Assembly (NCBI GenBank): GCA_018881555.1
Contig: JACAXG010000123.1
Span: 465,354-529,353, forward strand
Reading direction: 5' to 3'
DNA: 64,000 nucleotides
Origin: Amblyornis subalaris
Lineage: Eukaryota; Chordata; Aves; Passeriformes; Ptilonorhynchidae
Shown here: positions 12,636 to 24,680 of the stretch, piece by piece
How the letters are laid out: each line of letters opens with the position of its first letter
How positions within the stretch are numbered: position 1 is the first letter of the stretch
Translations under genes and position numbers: made by a program
The notes under the pieces: generated by a model
Told to the model about the DNA's origin: nothing
Databases searched by the model: none
Seen by the model: only the letters and a program-made list of their open reading frames with translations

Positions 12636-13084
12636 GAATTATAGTTCAAATTCTCAGTGATTTCACACAGCTAAAAGTATTTGTCTTCTGTTAAGGTTTG
12701 AGACCTAGCTCTTGAGAGGAGTAGAGAAACAAGACAGTGAGTTAATTGCTTTAAAGAGAATAATTAAATTCAGAGCTGAAGTTTGATGTTCATTTTTATC
12801 TGAGTGTGCGAGCTCTCCCAAAAATAATGCATTGATTCTTTTTGCAGCAGGTAAAGGATGAAAAATACGAATCTAAATTCACTCACTGATTTAAAGTGAT
12901 TCATTTATCTGGTTTTGTGACATTTCAATAAATGTCATCATTGCTTTATTAATACATTTAGACTGATTTTTTTCAGAGAGCCTAATATATTCATACATAT
13001 TTTTCTACAACAAATACATAATATGCAATCGTTATACAGATTAAATATTCTCCCCATCTACAACTATTATTGAGCTACGAGTGT

Positions 13085-13200
13085 TGTGAGGGCACGGTTT
13101 GGTTTTTTTGCACAGATAGGACATGGGATGGTATTGGACCTGTAGGATGTTTTCTATGATCGTGTGAATCTCTGTGACCATAACTGTAGTTTTCAATTTC
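13085..13200 (+). mobile_element. Possible decayed CR1 3' end
   Basis: The order 'tattggacctgtaggatgtt', 'ttctatgatcgtgtgaatct', 'ctgtgacc' resembles a badly decayed CR1 terminus (ttggac...gatctt...ttccaa...tgattctgtga). The resemblance is weak, and a repeat-library alignment would decide it. Confidence 0.25.
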
Positions 13201-13557
13201 ATTATAAAATAAGACCTGGCATTTTAGAAAAGAAATGTACTGGTAAAATGTGGTGGAAGTAATCCAGAAAAAAAATGAAACTTTACAATGTTACTTTTAT
13301 AAGTATTTTAATAATTCCTACCATTGTGAAGGTTGGATATCCAGTGAATGTTTTTAATTGTATTAATAATCCAGATATTTTTAAATAAAACTGTAACTGT
13401 TTTGAGTGTGTACATAACGATATTTAAGAGAATTAAATTATCCGTTTGGAAAAAGGCAAACTTCTTTCTAAGTATATTTTAGGATTGCATCAGCTTTCAG
13501 TTATGCCACAGCTTTTTATAGCTTGACTAGTGCTAATGATCTCATTCTCTTAGCCTG

Positions 13558-13571
13558 ATAATAATAATAAT
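13558..13571. repeat. Short (ATA)n microsatellite
   Basis: About 4.7 units of ATA following 'gcctg'. It is a simple sequence repeat with no associated gene. Confidence 0.9.
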
Positions 13572-15290
13572 GGAATACCTTGATTAACTTGAGTGACAGT
13601 TCATATTTGATATGGCGGTTAAAATTAACCACACTGCAACAAGTTGTCAGCCTCTATTTGTCTTACCTTATACAACCAAATAACTAGAATAAGATGATGG
13701 TCTGATTAAAAACAAACAAACAAAAAACTTAATCAGTGTCATAATAGGGCTGTGTACAATTTCTTTAGAAAGAAATCTGCCCTCTTTGTTTTTCAGAACT
13801 TAAAAATATGTGAGACAAATCCAATACATGACCAAAAATACCATCAGTATTTTCACATCTCTCCACAGACCATATATAGTGCAGGCAAGAGAAGCATTGC
13901 TGCTTTCAAGGATATCAGAACTCTCCAGAGAGGGAAAAGACTGGACAAATTTATCTGTAAAGGCAAATTTTAAAATGGGTACACTGAGATGTGGATAACT
14001 CCTTTAAAGCAAATAAATAGCTTTAGAGTTCTTGGAAGTTCGTCCTCTTTGGCTGACTACGGTTAGCTTAGTTTAAGTTCACATAGATGGGGAAAGGTTA
14101 GTGTGCTGTTACCAGTTCTTCAGGTCGGCTGCTGTTCTGATGTCTTTTTCCTCCTGTTTCATGCCCCAACCAAAAACAAACAGGCAAGACTTGTCAAATT
14201 GGTAAGATATCTGCTTGTGTTTCTATATTTGCTGCAAGCTTTGAAATGCTGGAAATGTAAGTGTGAGAATATAAATGTATACAGTTTACTATGGTGGAAC
14301 CAATTTCTCATTAAGATAGACAAGACACTATGAGAAGATACTGTTATGGCTAAGCTTCTTTTTAAAGTACCTTTCTGCACCTAAGTTTACTTTTTATCAT
14401 CAGTTCATTGCAGAGTGATGCNATCAAGAAGTGCAGACTCTTCAATAGCTTCTAATAACTAGCAGAAGGAATCTTAACTGCATCATCAGCTATTTAACTA
14501 TAGTCTAAACATCCTTATGGTGATATGTAAATCAGCACAAAATTATGAAAGGCAAATATGGTGGTACACTTTTACAGTAACTGAAAAATTTGCAGGAAAG
14601 TGTAAAAGGAGACACTGATTTTTCTTGATGAAAGAGGAAATTTGTGAGAGCTTAATGATAAACATGAGTTAATACCATTCTGAAGTGTGTGAAACTTGAG
14701 GCTACTAAAACTAGTGGAAGACTTTTGCAGAAATTCAGAATAGGTTCTTTTGAGTTCAGTACATCAAACATTGACTTCTCATCATACAGTTTTCTATACA
14801 CTGAGCTAGCTACTTACCCAGTTAAGGCTCCTGCCTACCACTTAACCAAATGTTAGTGCTAATTCTGNCATCTCCTGTAGGTGGGAGCCCAGGCAGTAGA
14901 AGAGGCTGAGTTGTTTTTCTGTTCTCTTCTAAAGTATGCTCTTAGCAAGCCAGTCTTTCAACAGACTATATATAAATTAAGCTGATGAGTCTCAGAAATC
15001 TACATATCACTCTGTTTATAGACCTTCAATGAATGCTAATTCATTGACAAAGTGTGAAAGTGTAACTTTTCAGCTAGAAAGACCAGGAGTCATCTCATTA
15101 GTTTGGAATGTACAGTATGTGATTATATAACTTGCTGAACTGGTGACATCACTGATGACCAATCAAAAAAACTATACCTCTGACTATGATTTCTATTTGT
15201 AATATTCCAAATATCAAAGATGAGACTACATATTTGACTTAGCATTTTTATGGTAGAATTATAAACAAAAACTGCTTTAATGTTTTTAAA

Positions 15291-15311
15291 TATAGCACAA
15301 AATGTGCTATA
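15291..15311. repeat. Perfect 9-bp inverted repeat, 3-base loop
   Basis: The arms 'tatagcaca' and 'tgtgctata' are exact reverse complements around 'aaa'. The structure is too short for a microRNA precursor, since the flanking bases do not keep pairing. Confidence 0.9.
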
Positions 15312-18300
15312 AAGTTTTGAAACTAAGTTCTGACTGCACTGGGCTTTCAGAAGGAAAAGGTAAGAAAATGTTTAAAGAAGTAGCTACTCCCTAGAGTCTG
15401 AGTGCTTGAAAGCAGTGACATGTTTTAGCTTAGCTGATGTAATGGACATATATTCCTTAGGATGTGGCTAGTAATGGATGGATGTTTTTCATAAGCAGCT
15501 AGTGTTCTAAAATAACATCAGTGTGGGTCAAGCTACAGCAAGTGATAAGAAAATTAGTTATTCAGTTAAGTTAGCCCTTCAGAAGCTTGGAATTTTATTT
15601 AGACTTTGACTTCCTTGAAAATTCCTTATGTTTATCACTAGATTTAATGCTACTGTCATTTAAACACTAGAGTTTTCCATTTGTTCAAAGACCACAGTAA
15701 TAGGTTCAGTTCCTTACAAAGAAAGCATACAGTATCACTCAAATTTTATTTCCTCATTGTAGAATGCCTGCTGTATTCCTAAAGACAAGAAACTAGCTCT
15801 GAATATTTTCCAGCTTTCAGTGGAAGTGTTGGAAGGGCAGCTAGGTGCTGTGTTTCTGCAAGTTTTTGGCTCTCAGCAGTGTTCTCAAAGTGTATATGTT
15901 ACCGCAGTGTAAATCTTCAATTTCATAGACTAGATGCTTATACACAGGCTCAGTCACTGGGGTCCTGCTGGTGGTACCGAGTGCACAATCCTGTTATTGG
16001 TAGAATATGAAAGAGAAGAGATGGAATGGCTGTATTCACACTTCATACATTTTGGGCAGGGTCTGACGCTCGCTGTTCCTCTTCAGGCTATAAGGAGCAA
16101 AGAGCTCATATTAGGAAATACAGTGGTTTCCTTGGCCTTCCTATGAGTGCATCTGACTGAAAAGATTTATCTCCTTCCAACATAATTTATCTTATTGTTT
16201 GATGTGTGATCTTTGTCCTGTCATTTATCTGTCCTGTGGGATAGGATATGGCTAATCCATAGACAACAAACCATTTTGATGTGGTTTTATCCATAACAAT
16301 TTATGTGCTTCAGGCTAGCCATGAAATAGCTCTGATAACTCACTGTGGTGCAATTGTCTAGAGCATCACCTGGCAAAGGCAATTAACTCTCTTGTAAACT
16401 TAAGTTTTCAAATACTGCACAAGAGAGAAGTGCAAGTTCTCAGTTTTTTGAAAGTTGTCTTGGATCAGTATGGAACAGTAGGCAGTGTTTTATTTGGAAC
16501 CTGGGAATACACATACACCCACTCAGTACTCCCTTGAAAGGTGTTAACTGTGCAGAATTAGAATAACTGCTCAGTTCAGAGTTGTTATCGGTAATTCAAT
16601 TGTAGCTGCTAATTGCAACTAAAAGTTTTTATCAAGAGCTATGGAAGTTCACAGAGCTACTCTTGTTGAACAGGGTTCACGCTTATAATAGTCTAGTAAC
16701 ACAAATCCTGATACCTTAAGAAAATATATAGATCTTGATATTTGTTTTTAATACTTTCATCAGATACAGCTATCAGTGTAAATTCTGTCTCTATCACTTC
16801 ATCTACTTCTGCTACTAGCTCTGATTAATAAAGGTATATAAAATGTAAATGAAAAAATAAAAAACAGGAGAAGAATCCTAAAAATCATGACCTGTTCCAC
16901 ATAATGTTTTTTCCACATGCCACCTTATAGTGAGACATGTATGTTCTCCTGTTCATCTACCAACTCTAGGTACTTTGGAAAAATAAATGTCTGTGAAGCA
17001 GTAAAAGAGTTTACTGCTTAAAATTTACTGATGTGACTTCTAAATGCTGTACTGAGGTTTCTAGGCACTTTTTAAAAATTAATTTTATTACTATTCAGGA
17101 AATCAAATTACTAGAACCGAAGAAATTTAATGAAAAGTTTACGAAAGCAAAAATAAACCAAAACAAAAAAAGCCCAAACCAAGCCTGTCTGATTATTTAA
17201 CAAGGTACAGCTTTTTAACCTTTTACTGCTTGAAATTTTTATTATAGTAGGAAAACTTAGTTAAATTAAGGACCTGATGGCAACGCACAGCTTTGGAATA
17301 TTTTTTTTATTCTCTCCTCAAATCTCTGCCTAAATTCTAAATCTGAAAGAAGGAAGTTTTCAGCTTTATACAGTGAACCTCTACCTCCCTCAGGCTCTTG
17401 GAAGTTGTTTTCTCATAGTGAAATAAAAATCACCATACTATAACTTTGAATATACTCTATGCTGTGAATCATGCTTTTCAGATCCTTTTAGTAACAAAGA
17501 GTTCTTTTTCTTTCAATAAAATTAATTGGTTCCACCTACATTTTCTTTGGGGAGTCCATGATTACTGTCAGAACAGAAACCTCAAGTGTACCTCAAGGTA
17601 TACCTCAAATACTTGTTAAAAATTAGCTCTGTTGGTAATTAGCTGTAAGTAAAGTTCCAGTGCAGATGTACTGAAAATAATTGGCTGTGAAATATGTTTT
17701 TCATTGCAATCTGCAAAACTATACCGAATGGATGAAACTGAAATTCCTTTTGTGTTGTAAGACTGACACACTGCCACTTCTTTTCCTCATACAGCAGGTC
17801 TTAAAAGAAAATTGTCTGACAAGAAAGTGTGTAAACTGGAGACTGAGATTTGTCCTTATTCAAATCCCATTACTCATTCCATAGGCAATAAAATTTTCAT
17901 TGCTCTTGAATTTTATTTTTATATGTATTTGCATCTCTCATCATTCATAGCATTAATTATGAAGTCTTCCTTTTCCAGCTATGCGCTAAATTATTCTTAT
18001 CGGGGATATTAGGTGTTGAGGAAAAGTTCAACTTTCACCGCTATCTTTTTATTCTGACAGAGCCATGGCCACTCTGCAACAAAGAGACTACATGATGTTT
18101 TTTTAAAGCAGAAGAGTTTTTTACTTTTTCTGAATTCTTATAGCTTGTTTGCCATGGTCGTAACTAGATCTTTAAACTTTCAAATAAGTTCCAGAGGAAC
18201 TCGGAGAAGTAACATAAGATTACAGCCCTATGTGTCAGCATTACTGTTCTGTAAAAGCACATAAATCAGATTATCTAGTGTGGCCTGGACCAATTTGGTA

Positions 18301-19356
18301 GATTAGCATTTAATAAGTGGGAATAGAATAATAAATCTGGGTAGAAATGTGCGTCCTGAGTACTAGACTGCTTTCTTTAAGAGTGGCTCTGGTTGTGGTC
18401 TTCAACCTTTAGGGCTTTCCTGGCCTAACAGTAAATGACCTGGCACCATAAAGCTGTGGTTCAAGTCCTAAATTTGTGATATAGATAAGGTATTGTTAAC
18501 TTGGTAATTATCCGGGCCTTTGCTGTGAAAAAGTGGCTGTGTGACAGAGAACTGTCCTTTGATTTGTTGCTGCCATTGACAGAAGACCCAATACTTGGTA
18601 TTGGACCCTGCTGCCAAATTCAAGGTGAGCAGTTATTGTACAATGGCTTTATCCTTCCCCCTTCTGGAATGCTGAGAAAAGGTGAACCAAATAAATATTT
18701 TATGTTTTCTGGGTATCTATAAAGGACTTATAGAGGCTAGAGCTGGACAGATAGCATGCCCTAATCTTTTTCTTCTGTATCCTTGAATTTAGAGTCAGAA
18801 TTGAGTAGTTTGAGGATTTGCACAGTGGAATTGGAATTAGGATTGCATGTTACAGTCAACTGTGCAAATGCAAATTGGCTATGTGCTCCTAACTGGGAAA
18901 TGGAATTCTATTTCAGTTTGGAGCGGTACACTAGAAACCAGTTCTGTCTCCTCACATATTTTCAAAACTCTGGGGTCTTGTTTCACTAAGAAGCTTGAAC
19001 ATTTCCTCAATTTTGACCTTGGCCGATGAAAAAAACCCCAGCTTGGTACTCATAAGTGTAATAGTGTATTCAGGATTTCTCTATTTAAAATATATGCCAC
19101 TGGAGAAAGAGAAAGTTATGAGTCATTAAAAGGGAGGAAAATATTTGGAATTCTTCTTTACACCAAAGTGCAATAAGATTTCTCCTGTCTGTTCCTGACT
19201 ATTTGCTTTAGTCATGTTGAATATAAAGTCAGATTTACTGACTGTACATCAAAGTTTCCAAGTGGAAAGATAAAATGCAGAAAGCTGCTACTGGAAGAAG
19301 TGATGGGTTTAGAGAAAAGTAATGGGGCCAAGTGATTAAGGCCTTGACCAGGATGG

Positions 19357-19392
19357 AGAAGTCTATGGACTTCTTTAGTCTACGGACTAAAG
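19357..19392. repeat. Two tandem hairpins sharing a core sequence
   Basis: The first palindrome is 'agaagtc' / 'gacttct' around 'tatg' (19357-19374). It overlaps the start of a second, 'ctttagtc' / 'gactaaag' around 'tacg' (19373-19392). The core 'agtctaYggact' occurs in both with a single base change, so the pair probably arose by duplication of one palindrome. Confidence 0.85.
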
Positions 19393-22300
19393 GAGGTAGT
19401 AGTGCAAGTCATGTATTTCACTATGTGGACTGATGGAGGAACTGAGGTTGGCACCGGTGTGATGTCAGATCATAGGGAATGTCTGGGAAGGTGGACTGAA
19501 AAACGGTGAAAGATGCAGGAAGGTGAGTTTTCTTGATGTTGCAGCCATTGGCCTACAAGATGATTTTGGGCAAATTTCTTGTCTATGCTTGCTTACCTAC
19601 CTTAAAAGTGGCAGTATTTTTGTCTTTGAAGTGAATCTTCATTGTTCTAAGATTGTTCAGATTTTTTTCAGCTTCAGATAGTTTGAAGGTACTGTAAATC
19701 TTTACCTCTAGAAATCTTGAGCTGTTTTAATAATAGCTAGCTAGATACAAAAACGGCTGAATGAATGTAAATATTGAGTCCCAGACACTGATAGCTAAAA
19801 GTATGTTGTAGATACATATATTTTCACATCTTGTGAAACCCCAACATAGGATTGGTAAATTGAGTATTACTAAGACTAGCCTGGCTCTGGTGAATTGCAT
19901 GAATAACAGCTGGCTTTACAATTTCAGAGATGTTATAGAAACCCTGTACCTTCATACTGATTGTTGTCTCTCAATTTTAAGTCAGGTTTTTCTGTTAACT
20001 TTTGGCACTGGGACATCTTTCTATTCCTAAATAAAATATTAGCTATTCAGAAAGGATAACAGGAGTTTTGTATTTCTTGTCCTGTTTTGTCACCCCTTGA
20101 GGAGAGAAGATGTAATAACCTCCTCCTTGTTCAGATACATTCAGAAGAAACCAGATGAAACCATGACATTTGCAATGAGTTATGAATAAAGTTATAGGCC
20201 TGTCACAAAACAGTAGTGTTGTGCTGGGCCACTGTTCTGTAGTCAGTCAGAAAGGTTTGTTAATCTTTCTGCTTTTAAACTTTAATGTTGTTACACTGGA
20301 ATTCAAAGTGGTTACTTGATAAGCATGACAGTGCTGTGGCTTACACTAAGCAAAGTGCTGTTAGCCAAATGCGGTCAGTTATAAATTAAAAGCAGGATAG
20401 GGTTTTTTCGGTTTGCTTGTTGCAGTTATTGAGACTTGCGCTTCAAAATGGTTTTGGATTGATTCACAAATATCCTCGTGTCTCTGCTGAGGAGAACTAA
20501 GAGAAGTTTTGGTGTTTCCTTTTGGGAGTATCATGCTGCAAACTACTGCTTACTAACTTCTGCAAAACCAGGAGCCAGAGTTCAGTCTGGTTTGTGAAGC
20601 TTGACCAGCACAATTCTGCAGTGTACTTGAGCAAGAAGGAAAGGAAAACTGACAACTGTTATGCACCAGGACTGGTAGTCTGCATCATTATTTTTCCCAC
20701 TGTTTTGTTAGTGTAAAGTCTTGCTTATCAAAACTACCATTATCTGGAGGGTCCAAGTGATCAATTTCTTTTCCTATCAAAATTCATTTTTAGAAATATG
20801 ACCCTAAAACTTTTGAGGAAACCAGAAATTTTCCCCAGAACTGCTGCTTTGGCATGAAACTTTTGTCGTATTACTTAAAGAATGTCAAAGAATGAAAATG
20901 CCCAGATAGGTATTATAATCCCCTGGACATAGCATTCGTCTGCATCAAGAAGAGTGGTGCTGTCAGGATTCTGCACTGCAGTGTCTCAGTATTGTTTGAC
21001 TACTGTATGTATGTACGTGTAGGCAAAAGCTGGAGCTGATGGCATTTAAACTGGCTGCTGCAGAACTGCCTAACATAACTGCAAATGAACTATTAATACT
21101 CCAAAACAACATTAAGTTTATGCACAACCTGAATAACTGACTAANAATCACTGCAAAGCAAGGGCTTTTTGCCATTATAATATATGTATCCGAAATTGCA
21201 TACGGTGAAGTCTCACTTAATTTGTTACACTGTTCCAGTTAAGGATTTTGTTTGAAAAAGCTAACTTATTAAGTAGGAGTACATGGGCATATGGATTTCT
21301 TCCATTCTTGTAGTTCTGAGATTAAAATTTAAGCCAATGCTACTTGGAAGTTGGTTGCCTCATCCCTGTAAACTCCACTTTCTGAAAAGCCAGTAAGAGG
21401 ATCTCAGCAGTGGAATTTTCATTTCACTTAATGCACAGTAAACTTCTCGAGGGACGTACTAAATAACAAACAACTTTTTTTCTTGGAACACTGAGTATTC
21501 TGGTAACAAATCAGTTATCAAACTATGTGTATGAGATCTCTGGTTGGATTTTTCAGTAACAATAATAGTTGTAATATGGTATGACAGTTTTCGTCTCTTA
21601 GAGGGGTATTTCCCGAGACTCTGAGATGAAATTCCCTAATTTTTGAGGTACTGTATATTTTAAACCTACCCAGTCTATTTTTATTTTCCAGATACCTTGA
21701 CATAGCTGTCTGTCTTACACTTTTTATGTGCAGTTTTTGTTCAAAATGGTGTTTAGTGTATCAAATAAATTAAATTATATGTCGTGTAGAAACTGAAGAC
21801 TTTCTGAGGGAGTTCAAAACTGAGTTGGAATTTTGTGATATAGGTGTTCTTTTCAGCTCTTCAAATGCAGAGAAGCTCATATTGCCAAGTCACCTATTAG
21901 GTACTTAAACAGTAGCCTTTATCAACGTTTTTTCAGCATTGCAGATCTCTAGCATTATGCTATCTAATGTCTTACAATTTACCTATTTTAAAAAGACATC
22001 TGCTGTGCTGTGTTGTTGAACGTTGCCAAGTTTGATTGCTAGCCAAGGCCTGTTTGTCCTTTAGTCACTGACAAATTCGTGACTGTGTTCCAGAGATGTG
22101 ACAGATAATCAGCTGCCTCATGGAGTTGGTAAAAGGTAACCCTGACCTTTCCTACAAATAATTAGTGTCAATTATATTCCCCACCTACATCCTTTTCACC
22201 ACCGTCTTGGAAAAAAAAAAAACAACACATGCTTTTCCTTATTTTGTTCTAGTAACACAAGTAAAATTTAGCAATCCAGTGCCAGAATTTTCTGCATAAT

Positions 22301-24120
22301 TTGAATATTGAAATATGTCAATCTGAGAAACTACTGCAGATTTTGTTTGCTTAGGTATTCTACCTCTTGTATGAATATTAGGATACTGATTTCTAAAAGG
22401 ATAAGGTACTTGAAAGAAATTCCAGATGAGGAACAAATCAACTGAAGTGGTCTTGGGTAGATGTTGACTTTACCTGTTGATTATTGGCAGAACACTTGAA
22501 AATTATTATTACACCAAACCAAGTATTTGAAAATAGTATACTGAACTCATTTCACAGACGTTAACTGTGTAACTCGGAAGATCCCAAGAGTGTCGTTAAC
22601 ACCCTACTGAAACTTAGCTTCAGACTGATCTTTCCATGACGTTTCCTTTTTGCGATAAGCAAGAATGTCCTTGCTATCCCACTCTTGAAAGTCAGTTACA
22701 AAGGGTAGAAGTCTGGCACTTGTGATTCTGAATTCCTTTGGTTCATGTCACTTGACATGCGTGAGGATGAAACCACATACAGCTGTGCTACATGGCTAAT
22801 TAGCTTGAAACTGGATTTTGCCTCCCAAGTAACTTTTGTGTGGTTGAAAATTCTGAAGTTGTACTATATATCAGATGTAGCCTGATGTAGAAATACACAG
22901 TTCATAAGGCTTTTCTGCCACTGGTGTGAAATCCATTTATTGAGCATAGATGGCACTTAAATTATGAGCTTATGTTCTTTCATTTCTCAGAAATGGTGAT
23001 AAATGGAAGAATTGTATACAGGGGTTTACTCTTTCAGGGGTCATATGTCTTTCACTTAGTATTTACTGTGAAAGAGACCAATTAAGGCCTTGATCCTGCA
23101 GAATTATAGTTCCACCTTCTCTTACCAAGCATTTTTTCACTACTAAATATTATTTCTAGAACTGACATTGTCTCCCTTTGTATTTCCTAAGCTCAAGAAG
23201 TATAAATTCTCTTCTTTGTCTGTATTTTTTTGTGGACAGGGTAATTATATCAACTCCATCAACTACATGGACAAGAAGCTATAAAAACATAAGCATTGCA
23301 AACCAATTGAATCATCTGATTCAGCTTAGTGAAAGGCACACTGCTTCTTATCTACTGTATCCTGTNTTTCCTTGGGGTGACAAAGGTTGTTTATTCTGAC
23401 CAACAAGGGAAATAACATTGGACACCACCTTTGACAGTGAGTGGTGAGTGCCCAAGGCACAACTGCATTAACTGTAGTGCACTGTTCATCTTGGATTTAG
23501 CCTGCTAACGAGTTGGAAGACAGGCTGTCAAGTACCAAGAGTGTTTCATTGTGCTGTTTTTACTCCTCCACTCTTATTTTGTTAGTAGGATAGTTTCGTT
23601 GGACCTTGACTCCTTTAACAAGTGATACTTCTTTTTATAAACTGTGTAAGTTCATCAGTCCAAATTTCAGATCATCGGGGGCAGGCAGGATCTGCTTTTA
23701 ATCTGTATGTGATGCTGTCCTTTCAAATCCTCACCCTGTTTTTTGCCTGCTTTCAAGTATATTAGTTGCTATGGAAACAACATCAGTGTTGTGAGCTTCT
23801 AAATCTTGAATACATTTGAGCCTTGTTTTCTTTCCTCTTGTGTATGAATACAGTGGTTCTTTTCCTCCCACAATATATCTGCTGCTTATTTCAGAAAGTG
23901 ATGCTGAGCAAACTCTCCCCTGCAACTTCCTTAAAGTTAAATGCTAGGAGACTGTAGTATCCAACCATTCTCATATTGGAGATTCTGATATTACTTTTCG
24001 TGTTTCTGCTGATCTGAGTCTGATTGTATTCAGAGAAATCAAAGATCTAAATTTTTGTGCTAGAGTAATAAATATCTATAGTAATTGAAAAACAAAAACT
24101 TGGGCAATTGTTTTTTCTTG

Positions 24121-24680
24121 TATCACAGAATGGCTGAGGTTGGAAGGGACCTCTGGAGATTGGTCTGGTCCAACCTCCCTGCTTTAGCAGGATCACCTAG
24201 AGCCAATTGTCCAGGACGATATCCAGAATGCTTTTGAATATCTTCTCTAACAGGGATGCAACACCCGCTGTGCAACATGTGGCAGTGCTCAGTCACCCTC
24301 ACATTAAAAAACTATTTTCTGATGTTCAGACAGACTCTTCCATGTTTCAGTTTGTGCCCATTGCCTCTGATCCTGGATACCACTGCATGCAACCTGCAGT
24401 CAGTGTACACATCCTCCCTTCAGGTGTGTGCAGACAGATGAGATTCTGGCCCCTGCCCTCCCACCAACACTCTCCCAGCTCTCAGTGGGCTAAGCAGTCC
24501 CAGGTCTCTCAGCTGTTCCTCATAGGAGGGATGGCTCCCTTAGTCATCTGTATGCCCCTTTGCTGGAGTCCCTAGTATGTTAAGGGCTTCTTGTACAGGG
24601 AAGCCCAGAACTGGACACAGTACTGCAGCTCTGCAGGGCTGGCCTCACCAGCACTGCATAAAGGAGAAGGACATCATGCC
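24121..24680 (-). mobile_element. CR1 LINE, antisense orientation, longest copy in window
   Basis: The clearest CR1 of the window, inserted antisense. Its + strand reading begins 'tcacagaatggctgaggttg', then 'gaagggacctctggagat', 'ggtccaacctccctgct', 'cagtgctcagtcaccctcac', 'cagtttgtgcccattgcctc', 'gtccctagtatgttaagg', 'gcccagaactggacacagta' and 'gcagggctggcctcaccag'. It therefore covers the 3' UTR and part of the end of the reverse-transcriptase frame. The 122-codon + strand frame at 24207-24575 lies wholly inside and is an antisense artefact. The copy is 5'-truncated and cannot mobilise itself. Confidence 0.95.

Larger units (their letters stand above)
10186..24120. other. Long gene-free interval
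   Basis: About 14 kb of AT-rich sequence without a recognisable exon, RNA gene or full transposon. Open frames are 60-76 codons, on both strands and often overlapping (for example 14103-14380), as expected by chance. Local structures listed separately are a tandem duplication (12256-12300), poly-A (12621-12635), a possible CR1 remnant (13085-13200), an ATA repeat (13558-13571), and palindromes at 15291-15311 and 19357-19392. Confidence 0.55.

Noticed and set aside
18395..18485. tRNA-like 'ggttcaagtccta' T-arm resemblance
   Set aside because: There is no matching acceptor stem, D-arm or anticodon arm at the right spacing.
24207..24575. 122-codon + strand open frame
   Set aside because: It lies entirely in an antisense CR1 copy; it is repeat sequence, not a gene.
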